Shown here in pieces: positions 56,076-64,000 of a stretch of DNA of 64,000 bases. Every line of letters starts with the position of its first letter. Positions within the stretch are counted from its first letter, which is position 1. The notes beneath the pieces were generated by a model that was not told the origin of the DNA, searched no databases, and was given only the letters and a program-made list of their open reading frames with translations. Position numbers and translations under genes: made by a program. Source of the DNA: Paraglaciecola sp. MB-3u-78 (lineage in GTDB: Bacteria > Pseudomonadota > Gammaproteobacteria > Enterobacterales > Alteromonadaceae); contig NZ_PJCF01000006.1 in assembly GCF_002835935.1 (NCBI RefSeq), positions 620,001 through 684,000 of the forward strand, in the 5' to 3' direction.

Positions 56076-56096
56076 GGGCACACAGATGATGTGCCC
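56076..56096. terminator. Hairpin between convergent genes
   Basis: GGGCACA at 56076-56082 and TGTGCCC at 56090-56096 with a 7-nt loop. It lies between the convergent pseudouridine synthase and xylanase genes and probably ends transcription from one or both sides, though T-runs are weak. Confidence 0.5.
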
Positions 56097-56124
56097 AATT
56101 GACAAGTTTAGAAGGTATTTAGAC

Positions 56125-58329
56125 TTATTGTATTGTCAGTAGAATATTATTCTGTGCACCTTTTTCAACACTAAAGGTTAGGGATTGCTCTATACCTTGA
56201 TAGCTAAATGTAATTTCATAATCGCCATAAAACCCACGGCCTGAAAAGATACCCTCGGAGCTGGTTTTAGCTGCAAATTGGCTGTGCCACTGGTTGAATA
56301 CTAAGTCTTTCCATACAATTGCATTTGGCTTTTCTCGCCATTGAAGGTCATATAATGCGGCATCTGGGAACCAATGCCTACCCGCCCAAAATCCCCATAG
56401 TTGCACGCCAACCGTCGCCGGGTGGCTGAAGAATATGGTGAGAAAATCACGGGTGTAATCGGCTTGTAACTGCTCATCAAGTGTTGAAACATCAAACTCA
56501 GTTGAGCGTATGGAGGCACTGGGGAATGCCAGATGGAAACGGTCAATGATGCTATACACCTTAGTAATATCTGTGAGCACATCATTAAAGTGGCTTTGTA
56601 ATCCAATACCATCAATGGGCGCATTTTGGGCGAATAAATATTCAATGGTGTCTTGGTAATGTTGCTGGTGGGCTGTGTCTGACCCAGCCGATGATAAAAT
56701 GCTGTAGTCGTTGATATACAGTTTATGCTCAGGCAAGTTTTTACGGGCTTGTTCAAACCAATCAAGCATGACTTCATCACCAAATGCGTCCATTAAATAG
56801 TGGTTGTCGTAAGGTTCGTTAAGTACGTCCCATTCAGAAATTAGGCTGGCTGTTCTTGAGGTAATGTCATCAATATGGTTACTCATCTCAACTAAAGCTT
56901 GAGGATCGGCATTGGCAGGGTCGTCAGGTAAATATTGTTGCATGGCATCAGGCAGGTTGCGTTTAGAAGGCCAAACTAACACATGGCCACGGGTGTAAAA
57001 CTCGTTATCTTTTAGCCACTGCAAACCCGCTAGGGTAGTTTCTTGGTTAAAACTACTGCCCCATTCACCAGTCCACGGTGCCCATTTTAAATCGTTTTCT
57101 GGCCCAGCTTGATTAAAAAGCTCTAATACTTTTTGTTGGTATATTTTTTCATCAGCACCTTCACCTACTAACATGCTCGATACCACTGCCGAGCCAAAAT
57201 GATATGCATGTTTTTGCATATTGATACTAATATCAGCATCGCTAATTTTGTCGCCGCTAGGCGTTTGTAAGGTGACAGTGAAGTCACCTTTGCGATGTTG
57301 TTCAATGCGTGCTTCTGCTGCTGCGCGCCACGTTGCCGTCTCGTTTCGGCCCCCATAAGTCGCTTTGGTTTGAGGTAGGTCGGCAAATGCTATGTTTTGT
57401 TGATAGTTGTACAATTCAATGCCTGCCAGCTGAAACCTTTGTGGTTTGTCTCCCGCTCCCAGTTCGAACATTAGGTTGAGTTCACCTTTAGCAAAATCTT
57501 GGGTCACTGTGGCAGGAATAAAAAACTCTTCCCATTCACTGGCACTGTTGATGTTGCGACTAATTAATTTTACATATTCAGGTTCAGGACCCTGCAGTAA
57601 CACACGAGTAAAACCGGTGCCCGTTTCATACTGACTGGCCATAGTACGAAAGTATAAATGTAGCAGTATGTTATCACCGACTTTTACGTCTTCACTGAGG
57701 CCAATACTAATACTGCCATTCCAAGTGACACCTGAAGGATTAGTAATATTCACTTCTAAGGCTTGTGAAAATTGCGGGTGTACTACATCGACAATGGTTC
57801 GAGTGCCCACTGGTTGACTACCGTTACCTTCCCAAAACGTTGCCGAGGCTAATGGGTCGGCTTGTAAAATAAACGCTCCGCCGTCAGGCACCGTCATTTC
57901 GCCTGTTGGGGGCGGAGAGGGGGGGCTAACGTTCTGAATGGTGACCGACACCGTATCGCTGCTAGTTGCACCATCGTTGTCGGTGACAGTAAGAGAAAAT
58001 GTCAGCACTTCGTCACTCGTTAAATCAGGTGTTGTAAAAGTGGCAGATGCCTTATCTGGTCCGGTTAACGTTACCGATGTGCCAGTGGAAGTTAATGCCC
58101 AGCTATAGGTGTTGATTGTTCCATCAGAATCCGATGCGCTGCCAGTTAATGTGACATCAGTTAGTTCATCCACTACCTGATCGACACCTGCATTGACTAT
58201 TGGGGCAATATTAGCTGCAGGCGAACTAGGAGGATTGGTTGCTGTACTTCCGCCGCCACCACCACCGCAAGCACTCAGATAGCTAAGCAGGAGTATAATG
58301 AAGCCAATATTTTTTCTGTTATATAACAT
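56125..58329 (-). CDS. GH10 endo-1,4-beta-xylanase lipoprotein with PKD-like domain
   Basis: A 734-residue surface enzyme. The lipobox LSAC is followed by a glycine run (CGGGGGGS). A PKD/cadherin-like domain lies at ~45-140 (GSASDSDGTINTYSW; TVTDNDGATSSDTVSV). A carbohydrate-binding-like beta-sandwich lies at ~150-325. The GH10 barrel covers ~340-680, with acid/base Glu505 (WDVLNEP) and nucleophile Glu611 (RSTEFDVS). GH10 enzymes cut the xylan backbone. It is divergent from a CE4 deacetylase gene, which suggests joint attack on acetylated xylan, although CE4 enzymes also act on chitin. The intergenic 58330-58561 is AT-rich and should hold both promoters. Confidence 0.93.
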   Translation of the reverse strand: MLYNRKNIGFIILLLSYLSACGGGGGGSTATNPPSSPAANIAPIVNAGVDQVVDELTDVTLTGSASDSDGTINTYSWALTSTGTSVTLTGPDKASATFTTPDLTSDEVLTFSLTVTDNDGATSSDTVSVTIQNVSPPSPPPTGEMTVPDGGAFILQADPLASATFWEGNGSQPVGTRTIVDVVHPQFSQALEVNITNPSGVTWNGSISIGLSEDVKVGDNILLHLYFRTMASQYETGTGFTRVLLQGPEPEYVKLISRNINSASEWEEFFIPATVTQDFAKGELNLMFELGAGDKPQRFQLAGIELYNYQQNIAFADLPQTKATYGGRNETATWRAAAEARIEQHRKGDFTVTLQTPSGDKISDADISINMQKHAYHFGSAVVSSMLVGEGADEKIYQQKVLELFNQAGPENDLKWAPWTGEWGSSFNQETTLAGLQWLKDNEFYTRGHVLVWPSKRNLPDAMQQYLPDDPANADPQALVEMSNHIDDITSRTASLISEWDVLNEPYDNHYLMDAFGDEVMLDWFEQARKNLPEHKLYINDYSILSSAGSDTAHQQHYQDTIEYLFAQNAPIDGIGLQSHFNDVLTDITKVYSIIDRFHLAFPSASIRSTEFDVSTLDEQLQADYTRDFLTIFFSHPATVGVQLWGFWAGRHWFPDAALYDLQWREKPNAIVWKDLVFNQWHSQFAAKTSSEGIFSGRGFYGDYEITFSYQGIEQSLTFSVEKGAQNNILLTIQ

Positions 58330-58561
58330 CAGGCAGACCTTGTAAAATTAACCTTAATTGAGGAAATGTTGGCATTCGAATTTTTTTATTGCAATTATGA
58401 AAATATATAAATGCTTTATGTATCATTGTGCAACTGCTTATGTTGATATCGTGATTGGTTTACTAGGATAAATTACGCTTAAGAGTGATTTATTTATGTA
58501 GATTTGCATAAATGTTGGGCACACTAGCCGCTAACTTAATTGTAAATACTGAGATTTCTTT

Positions 58562-59338
58562 GTGCGTGTCACTACCGTTTTTACTCATTTCCTGTTTTTT
58601 TCTATAACAATGTATTTGGCTTACCACCCCTTGGTGGCAGCACAGCAATGGCCTGAGGGTCATAAAATAGCGATTAGTTTGTCATATGACGACGCCCTAA
58701 ATAGTCAGTTAGATAATGCATTACCAGCGTTAAACCAGCGGGGGCTTAAGGCGTCATTTTATATTGTGCCTTTGTCAGACGCATTTAAAAATCGTATTGA
58801 AGAATGGCGTCAATTGGCTAAGCAAGGACATGAGCTGGGCAACCATTCGTTATTTCATGCGTGCCTTAGTGCCAAACCAGGCCGAGAGTGGGTTCAAGCC
58901 TCGAACGCACTGGATGATAAAACGGTGCAAGCTATGGTGAATGAAATCACTGTGGCCAATACGGTACTCACGTCATTGGACGGATATAGTGAACACACGT
59001 TTACGCCACCTTGTTTTGATCAAATGGTTAAAGACGGAAACTACGTTGAGGCAGTAAAAGAGCAGTTTGTAGGGGTGAAAAGTTTAGAAGATCCCAATTC
59101 TACCGCACTTATTGGACCAAGTGACATGAGTAGCGCACAAATCATCAATTTCATTGAAAAACAGCCGCCTAACATCAGGTTGATTAATGTGCTTTTCCAC
59201 GGAGTAGGGGGCGACCATTTAGTTACAACAACTGAAGAGCACGCTAAGTTTTTAGATTACTTAGTGGCTAACCAAGATAAATATTGGGTGGATACCTATC
59301 GAAATATTATGTTGGCTGAGAAAAGTAACCTAAAGTAA
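58562..59338 (+). CDS. CE4-type polysaccharide deacetylase
   Basis: A 258-residue protein with a GTG start and a signal peptide (to about AAQQ, residue 28). The NodB-homology motifs are present: ISLSYDDALNSQL (the Asp-Asp of motif 1) and GNHSLFHACL (the H-S-x-x-H metal ligands of motif 2). Family members remove acetyl groups from xylan, chitin or peptidoglycan using a metal. It faces a GH10 xylanase gene and lies 2.3 kb from the nag genes, so acetyl-xylan or chitin oligomers are both possible substrates. A perfect hairpin follows. Confidence 0.85.
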   Translation: MRVTTVFTHFLFFSITMYLAYHPLVAAQQWPEGHKIAISLSYDDALNSQLDNALPALNQRGLKASFYIVPLSDAFKNRIEEWRQLAKQGHELGNHSLFHACLSAKPGREWVQASNALDDKTVQAMVNEITVANTVLTSLDGYSEHTFTPPCFDQMVKDGNYVEAVKEQFVGVKSLEDPNSTALIGPSDMSSAQIINFIEKQPPNIRLINVLFHGVGGDHLVTTTEEHAKFLDYLVANQDKYWVDTYRNIMLAEKSNLK

Positions 59339-59420
59339 AACCATCCGCTCTATTGGTTAGTTCGGCCTATGTGGAATTAAATCCTAGTCGATCCAAAAAT
59401 GGACAGCATGCCCTAACTCA

Positions 59421-59453
59421 CAACAAGCATCACTCACCAAGTGATGCTTGTTG
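59421..59453 (+). terminator. Strong hairpin after the deacetylase gene
   Basis: CAACAAGCATCACT at 59421-59434 is exactly complementary to 59440-59453, loop CACCA, 14-bp stem, 82 bp after the stop. T-rich sequence is poor downstream, so termination is likely but not certain. Confidence 0.65.
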
Positions 59454-59526
59454 GCTATAGTCACCAAATGGTCCTAAAATATTTTTTGACAGTGATACAA
59501 ATAATTAAACTCAGAGAAGAAAAATT

Positions 59527-59906
59527 ATGCCAAGTCATCCTGTCGGTTGGTTTGAAATTTATGTTGATAAGTTAGACCGCGCAAAATATTTTTATGAATC
59601 TGTTTTAAACGTTAGCCTAGAAGAGTTAGGTGATCTGAACGATTCTAGTATTAAAATGCTAGCGTTCCCGTTTGATATGGAAACATATGGAGCCAGTGGC
59701 TCATTGGTAAAAACACCAGATGTCTTTGCTGGTGGCAATCGTACTTTGGCTATTTTTCCTAGGATGACGCTACCCTAGAAGAGTCTAGAGTTGAAGCGGC
59801 CGGTGGACGAATAGAAAAACAGAAAATGTCTGTTGGTGACGACGGTTTTATTTCCTTGGTGGTCGATACCGAAGGTAATATATTGGGTTTACACTCTCAG
59901 CAATAA
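59527..59906 (+). pseudogene. VOC-family (glyoxalase-like) protein, frameshifted
   Basis: The first frame (to 59778) starts PSHPVGWFEIYVDKLDRAKY and breaks at IFPRM. The natural continuation, DDATLEESRVEAAGGRIEKQ and then DDGFISLVVDTEGNILGLHS, is readable in another frame from ~59765 to the stop at 59904-59906. Family members of ~125 residues have exactly this continuous order, so one small indel near 59755-59765 has split the gene. As read, the second beta-alpha-beta module and its metal ligand are lost. Confidence 0.82.
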
Positions 59907-60040
59907 TGCTAATTTTTTTAGACTGGCATTTAATCAGTGGGGTAAAAGTGGCGCCGACAACACTATCGCCAAGTATGTTTTCGGCTATTGACCAAATGTT
60001 TGTTAACATACCCAGTCCAGTTTACACAGGTAATTCCTAG

Positions 60041-60673
60041 ATGACGCAAGCCTACGCCGACACCCTTGTTGTACTTGATTTTGAAACCACTGGGCTTTCT
60101 CCCGACATGGGAGACAGAGCCATCGAAATAGGGGCGGTTCGTCTGGAAAAAGGGCTGGTGGTTGATCGTTTTCAAGCATTAATGAACCCAGGAAAACGCG
60201 TCAGTGCTTTTATTGAAAATTATACCGGGATCACTAACCGTATGTTAAGCAAAGCGGCCCCCTGCAATGAGGTAATGGAACAGTTTGCTGACTTTATGGG
60301 GGAGCATAACCTTGTTGCCCATAATGCGTCATTTGACAAACGCTTTTTGGATGCGGAGTTAGCTCGAATTTATAGATCCTATCATGGCCAATTTGCGTGT
60401 TCTTTACTGGTATCGAGACGTATCTATCAACAAGCGCCTAATCATAAGTTAGGTTCGCTCATAGCCTATAAAAACATTCCATCAGAAGGAGGATTTCACA
60501 GAGCGTTATACGATTCAGAAATGACTGCCAAACTGTGGATGACCATGCTACACGATATTTCCCACTTAATAACGTTACAAGACGTACCCTTTACATTGAC
60601 ACAAAAGCTCGCTAAAACACCTAAGAATGGGGTGAATAAATTGCTGCAAGCACAGTCATTACTGCGTGGCTGA
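60041..60673 (+). CDS. DnaQ-like DEDDh 3'-5' exonuclease
   Basis: A 210-residue exonuclease. The motifs are LVVLDFETTGLS (Exo I, D and E), NLVAHNASFDKRFL (Exo II) and the Exo III region FHRALYDSEMTAKLW (His and Asp), giving the DEDDh set. It resembles the proofreading-type and PolC-like stand-alone exonucleases of Alteromonadales. It may trim DNA or RNA 3' ends. It is a single gene convergent with the broken nag transporter. Confidence 0.9.
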   Translation: MTQAYADTLVVLDFETTGLSPDMGDRAIEIGAVRLEKGLVVDRFQALMNPGKRVSAFIENYTGITNRMLSKAAPCNEVMEQFADFMGEHNLVAHNASFDKRFLDAELARIYRSYHGQFACSLLVSRRIYQQAPNHKLGSLIAYKNIPSEGGFHRALYDSEMTAKLWMTMLHDISHLITLQDVPFTLTQKLAKTPKNGVNKLLQAQSLLRG

Positions 60674-60738
60674 TGCAGCAAGCAATTACTCAATTCATTG
60701 AGGTGGTAGGGCTTCACGCTAGTCTTTTTTACTTATCG

Positions 60739-61520
60739 TTACCTCAATATTTTTGCTATTACCTCGACTCCTACGTATAAAAATAGCGCCACTACGCCTA
60801 GTATCAATTGTGGGTAAGCTTTTAAGCTGCCCGCTTCTGCATCCGCCGATTGTGGTTTTTCCAGGACTAAGTCTGGTAATGATGAAAATTTTACTAAAAC
60901 GGCTAATGCAAACAAAGCCAGAGCCATATAAGCATAGGGCAAGACTAACCCATCAGATAAAGCAGTAATTTGGGCAACACGTTCGGCTTCTGGCAGTGCT
61001 GCAATAGATTGGGCATTCACGCCTACAAACTCTCCCAACACTAAGGCAGTAAAAACAATTGGCGCAAGAAAACCCGCAAACTTATTCAGTAAACCCATAA
61101 TGGAAATACGCACTGCTGCGGTTTCCTGTGGACCGATTTTAACAATATACGGGTTAGATGCAGTTTGCAGAATAGTCAGACCTGTTCCTACAATAAACTG
61201 AGCAACAAGAAACACTGCGAATTCTTGGGAATATGCCGCTGGAATAAACAGTAAACATCCTAAAGCTATTCCTACTAAGCCTAAACACATAGCATGTTTG
61301 TAGCCTACTTTGTCTAACACCCAAGACATAGACAGTGCCATCACTACATAGGCAATATAAAAGGAAAAGGCAACGAGTAATGCCTGTGATTCTGTGAGAT
61401 CACAAACTATTTGTAAGAATGGGATCAATGCGCCGTTGAGCCATGTGAAAAACCAAATACGAAGAACAACATGCCTATAATAAGCATAGGTATTAGTGCA
61501 CCTGATTTAGACTACGGGGT
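60739..61520 (-). pseudogene. nagP: N-acetylglucosamine MFS transporter (NagP-like), truncated and frameshifted
   Basis: The reverse strand encodes only the first ~260 of about 430 residues of a sugar MFS transporter of the FucP/NagP type. The N-terminal IPMLIIGMLFFVFGF and TWLNGALIPFLQIVCDLT are in different frames, separated at a five-T run (61448-61452) that lacks one base. The coding sequence then runs to LYVGVEVIA and stops after KILR, where the family continues into the second six helices. Two lesions are therefore visible: a frameshift and loss of the C-terminal half. It is the last gene of the nag unit (nagB, nagK, nagA, nagP in transcription order), so GlcNAc uptake by this route should be lost. 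Confidence 0.85.
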
Positions 61521-61572
61521 ATTAATTGTTTGTATTGTTCACATTCTTATTGTTTTTAGGGTTAAGTCTGCT

Positions 61573-62700
61573 TTAGCCGAATACTTGCTCACCAGCTATA
61601 TAACTGGCATTCACATAATATTGGTCGGTTAATACGACCCAGTCTGCGGCAAACCCCGAAGCCAAATAGCCCTTTTGTTGTTGCAAGCCTAGGAATGTGG
61701 CTGGAGTAGTGGAAGCCATCTTGATAGCGTCTTCAATAGAACACTGTAAATCTTGTACGCAGTGACGAACGGCACTGGCCATATCAAGTGCCGATCCCGC
61801 TAATCTACCGCCTTCAATGGTCAATTTATTCCCTTGTCGATTGATCTGCATACCGGCAAATTGCAATTCAATTTGTTCACTACCTACATGAGACATAGCA
61901 TCGGTAACCAGCATGATACGGTTGGGGGTTTTACATTTAATGGCTAATTGGCAACTGGTCATATCCACATGTTCATGATCAACAATCAATCCACAGTAGC
62001 TAGTTGCGTCTAATAATGCCGCTCCAACCATGCCCGCTGCTCTACTTTGCAGCGGAGACATGGCATTGAATAAATGGGTAAAACCTTGGGCACCCGCTTG
62101 CAGTGCTGCAAACGTTTGGGCGGCACTCGCATTAGAGTGACCTAAACAGACCTTTACATTAGCTTGTACTAACTCTTTGATTATCTCGACAGGTACATTT
62201 TCAGGGGCCAAGGTTACACATACTAAACCGAGGTCGGTGCGTTTAAACAGGGCCATTTCATCAGGACTAATTTGCCGAATATGCTGAATGGGGTGAATGC
62301 CTTTTTTAGGCTGACTTAAATGAGGTCCTTCAAAATGAATACCTATTATGCCTTTTACATTTTGGGCAATGGCTGCAGCCACGGCATTTGCTGCCTGCTG
62401 CATAGTCGCGAAATCATCGGTGATAAGCGTAGGCAAGATAGCGGTGCTACCAAATTGTTGATGGGCACGACTCATAGTGAGCAGCGTCTCTAGGTTTGGC
62501 TGATTATTAAATAATACACCGCCACCACCATTGACCTGCACATCCACAAAACCGGGAGCAACTAAACCAGATAATTGAATCACATCATCTTGCAACTGTG
62601 CTGATTCAATTGAGCGAATGGTGCCGGCCTCAACAGTAATCATTTGATTTTTTAGAATGGTGTTTCCATCAAACAAACTTTCTGCAAAAAAACGCTGCAT
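61573..62700 (-). CDS. nagA: N-acetylglucosamine-6-phosphate deacetylase NagA
   Basis: A 375-residue metal-dependent amidohydrolase that converts GlcNAc-6-phosphate to glucosamine-6-phosphate and acetate. Features are LVAPGFVDVQVNGGGG at the barrel start, GIHFEGPHLSQPKKGIHP (metal-binding region), CLGHSNASAAQT, GFTHLFNAM (substrate His) and MLVTDAMSH with the catalytic Asp. It starts 8 bp after the kinase stop on the same strand. It is intact, unlike the transporter gene that follows. Confidence 0.94.
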   Translation of the reverse strand: MQRFFAESLFDGNTILKNQMITVEAGTIRSIESAQLQDDVIQLSGLVAPGFVDVQVNGGGGVLFNNQPNLETLLTMSRAHQQFGSTAILPTLITDDFATMQQAANAVAAAIAQNVKGIIGIHFEGPHLSQPKKGIHPIQHIRQISPDEMALFKRTDLGLVCVTLAPENVPVEIIKELVQANVKVCLGHSNASAAQTFAALQAGAQGFTHLFNAMSPLQSRAAGMVGAALLDATSYCGLIVDHEHVDMTSCQLAIKCKTPNRIMLVTDAMSHVGSEQIELQFAGMQINRQGNKLTIEGGRLAGSALDMASAVRHCVQDLQCSIEDAIKMASTTPATFLGLQQQKGYLASGFAADWVVLTDQYYVNASYIAGEQVFG

Positions 62701-62708
62701 CTGTACCT

Positions 62709-63596
62709 CTAAAATGTTTTAGTTAATTTTGTCTTGGCGTATAGAATTGCGCCTTGTTCTGGCGTCGCTTTAGCGGGCTGAATGTTAGCCTGTAGTTGGC
62801 TATCCAAATAAGGCATCAAGGGTTGCGTAATGCCGCCGATCAGGGATAAACGATCTAAGTTACCTATTAATAATCGATGGCAAAGCTTGTTGATATAAGT
62901 CGCAGCTTGATTAACTAGTAATAATGCATCTTCTTGCTGACTTGCCGCGAGTTGCAGAATCAGCGGGGCAATAGATGCGTAAAATGCCGGTTTTGCCTCT
63001 AAAGTTAAACTAACCAAGTCGTAAGGATTGTCACAATTAAGTAAGCTCAGTACATGTTCACAAAGAAGATTGTTAGGGGTAATACCATCCAATGTTTCAA
63101 GGCAATGACTAACCGCCATCTTGCCAAGCCATGCGCCACTGCCTTTATCGCCGACGACAAAACCATGACCTCCCACTTCTAACTGTTGATTGTTATGGAT
63201 AGCTATCCCAGATGAACCTGTTCCTACTATTACAATGGCTCCGTCTTGACCTAAATGAGCGCCAAGACAAGCAATGTGTAAATCAGTGGTAATGTGCCAA
63301 CTAGCAAAGGGCAGGGTTTGTTTTAGAAAGGTTTGTTTAACTTGGGGAATATTAATACCAGCCAAGCCAATTCCCGTATGGATATGGTTTAGGGTTAATC
63401 CTTTAATATTAGCGTTGGCGATGGCTTTTTCACTGGCTTCAAGCACAGCTGCAACTGAACCCATTAAATGTTGCGCGGCATTTGCTGGACCTGAGGTAGC
63501 TTCAGCCAAAAGGTTTCCCTGTGCATCTTCCAAGCGAGCTTTACATTTGGTGCCGCCGCCATCAATGCCTAGAAAAATATTCGTTGAATGAGTCAA
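62709..63596 (-). CDS. nagK: N-acetylglucosamine kinase, BadF/BadG ATPase family
   Basis: A 295-residue sugar kinase. The phosphate-binding loop is FLGIDGGGTKCKARLED. Other family boxes are DLHIACLGAHLG, IVGTGSSGIAI and VGDKGSGAWLGK. It phosphorylates cytoplasmic GlcNAc to GlcNAc-6-phosphate, which NagA then deacetylates. This is the NagK type typical of Alteromonadales and Shewanella nag loci that use an MFS permease (NagP) rather than a phosphotransferase system. It lies between nagA and nagB. Confidence 0.92.
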   Translation of the reverse strand: MTHSTNIFLGIDGGGTKCKARLEDAQGNLLAEATSGPANAAQHLMGSVAAVLEASEKAIANANIKGLTLNHIHTGIGLAGINIPQVKQTFLKQTLPFASWHITTDLHIACLGAHLGQDGAIVIVGTGSSGIAIHNNQQLEVGGHGFVVGDKGSGAWLGKMAVSHCLETLDGITPNNLLCEHVLSLLNCDNPYDLVSLTLEAKPAFYASIAPLILQLAASQQEDALLLVNQAATYINKLCHRLLIGNLDRLSLIGGITQPLMPYLDSQLQANIQPAKATPEQGAILYAKTKLTKTF

Positions 63597-63722
63597 AAAT
63601 TATTCCTCTGTTTTTAGAACAATACACACTTTATTTATTCATCATTATTAGATTACTTTTTATGGTTATACAGCCTTGCCTGGCACTCATTATTGAGCAG
63701 CCGTCGCTATTTAACTGCGTAT

Positions 63723-64000
63723 TTAATAGTTATGAAAATAACCGTAATCTTCAATTAACTTACGATTTTCGTTATCAGCCCACTGATAGTAACTTTGGTC
63801 GCTTAATTCACTGGCGGCTGCTTTATCTAATAAGATAATTGCATTTTCATGCATTTGTAGTGCAGAAGCGGGACACATGGCCGAAACACCACCAGTGATC
63901 ATATCTTTAACCCCATTGGCTTTGTTAGCACCAGTAGCCATCAACAACACATAACGTGCATCCATAATTGTGGCAATACCCATAGTCATTGCCATAGTGG
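63723..64000 (-). CDS. nagB: Glucosamine-6-phosphate deaminase, C-terminal part (5' end outside window)
   Basis: About 92 residues at the right edge, open to the window end. The stretch ARYVLLMATGANKANGVKDM, then MITGGVSAMCPASALQMHEN matches the C-terminal part of NagB, which converts glucosamine-6-phosphate to fructose-6-phosphate and ammonia. The gene continues beyond 64000. A 126-bp gap separates it from nagK. It completes the GlcNAc pathway apart from the damaged transporter. Confidence 0.88.
   Translation of the reverse strand, partial: TMAMTMGIATIMDARYVLLMATGANKANGVKDMITGGVSAMCPASALQMHENAIILLDKAAASELSDQSYYQWADNENRKLIEDYGYFHNY

Noticed and set aside
1-64000. CRISPR arrays, tRNA or rRNA genes, phage structural genes
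   Set aside because: No regularly spaced repeats, no cloverleaf or rRNA-like segments, and no capsid, tail or integrase genes were seen on either strand.

Overview
The window looks like chromosomal DNA of a marine gammaproteobacterium, most likely an Alteromonadaceae member (Paraglaciecola/Glaciecola/Alteromonas-like). This rests on moderate-to-low GC, a DUF3718 secreted protein, a TonB-dependent receptor, multi-domain c-di-GMP enzymes, a nagP-nagA-nagK-nagB type N-acetylglucosamine locus and a GH10 xylanase lipoprotein. The genus is an inference; no rRNA, tRNA or CRISPR array was seen.

Layout. 1-11.9 kb: a catabolic cluster. It holds a sigma-54 activator with a PrpR-type N-terminus behind a good -24/-12 promoter and two upstream palindromes, then a TonB-dependent receptor, a class III CoA-transferase, an HMG-CoA-lyase-family enzyme, hydantoinase/oxoprolinase A and B subunits and an isochorismatase-family amidase. 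The substrate is unknown; a cyclic amide or imide is plausible. 12-14.6 kb: a small DUF3718 protein, an orphan ribbon-helix-helix antitoxin-like gene and decayed IS256- and IS3-family transposases. 14.6-24.8 kb: a chemosensory cluster (short MCP, CheY, STAS, CheA, CheW, large MCP, CheW, CheR, CheB). 25.2-31.7 kb: two GGDEF-EAL proteins. The 5' leader and sensor start of the second gene are duplicated as a truncated fragment in front of the first.

31.8-36.5 kb: a TetR regulator divergent from an FAD oxidoreductase and a DUF2855 gene, with a twin palindromic operator between them, then YigZ and an EamA transporter. 36.8-39.4 kb: a frameshifted hipA with a hipB-like partner, and the 3' remnant of a group II intron. 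39.6-46.1 kb: a secreted TPR protein, about 1 kb without recognisable genes, and putA. 46.4-51.6 kb: uspA, an RND adaptor and an RND permease, the permease broken by an exact 8-bp tandem duplication, then a GNAT relic. 51.9-55 kb: a secreted Cys-rich triple-repeat protein and an uncharacterised four-gene operon led by a minimal J-domain protein. 55.2-64 kb: an RluA-type pseudouridine synthase, GH10 and CE4 carbohydrate enzymes, a frameshifted VOC gene, a DnaQ-like exonuclease and the nag operon, whose transporter gene is truncated and frameshifted.

A recurring theme is decay. hipA, the RND permease, a GNAT gene, a VOC gene, nagP, the group II intron and several IS are all broken. The best candidates for undescribed biology are the J-domain operon (52.7-55.0 kb), the catabolic cluster (0.4-11.9 kb) and the Cys-rich repeat protein.
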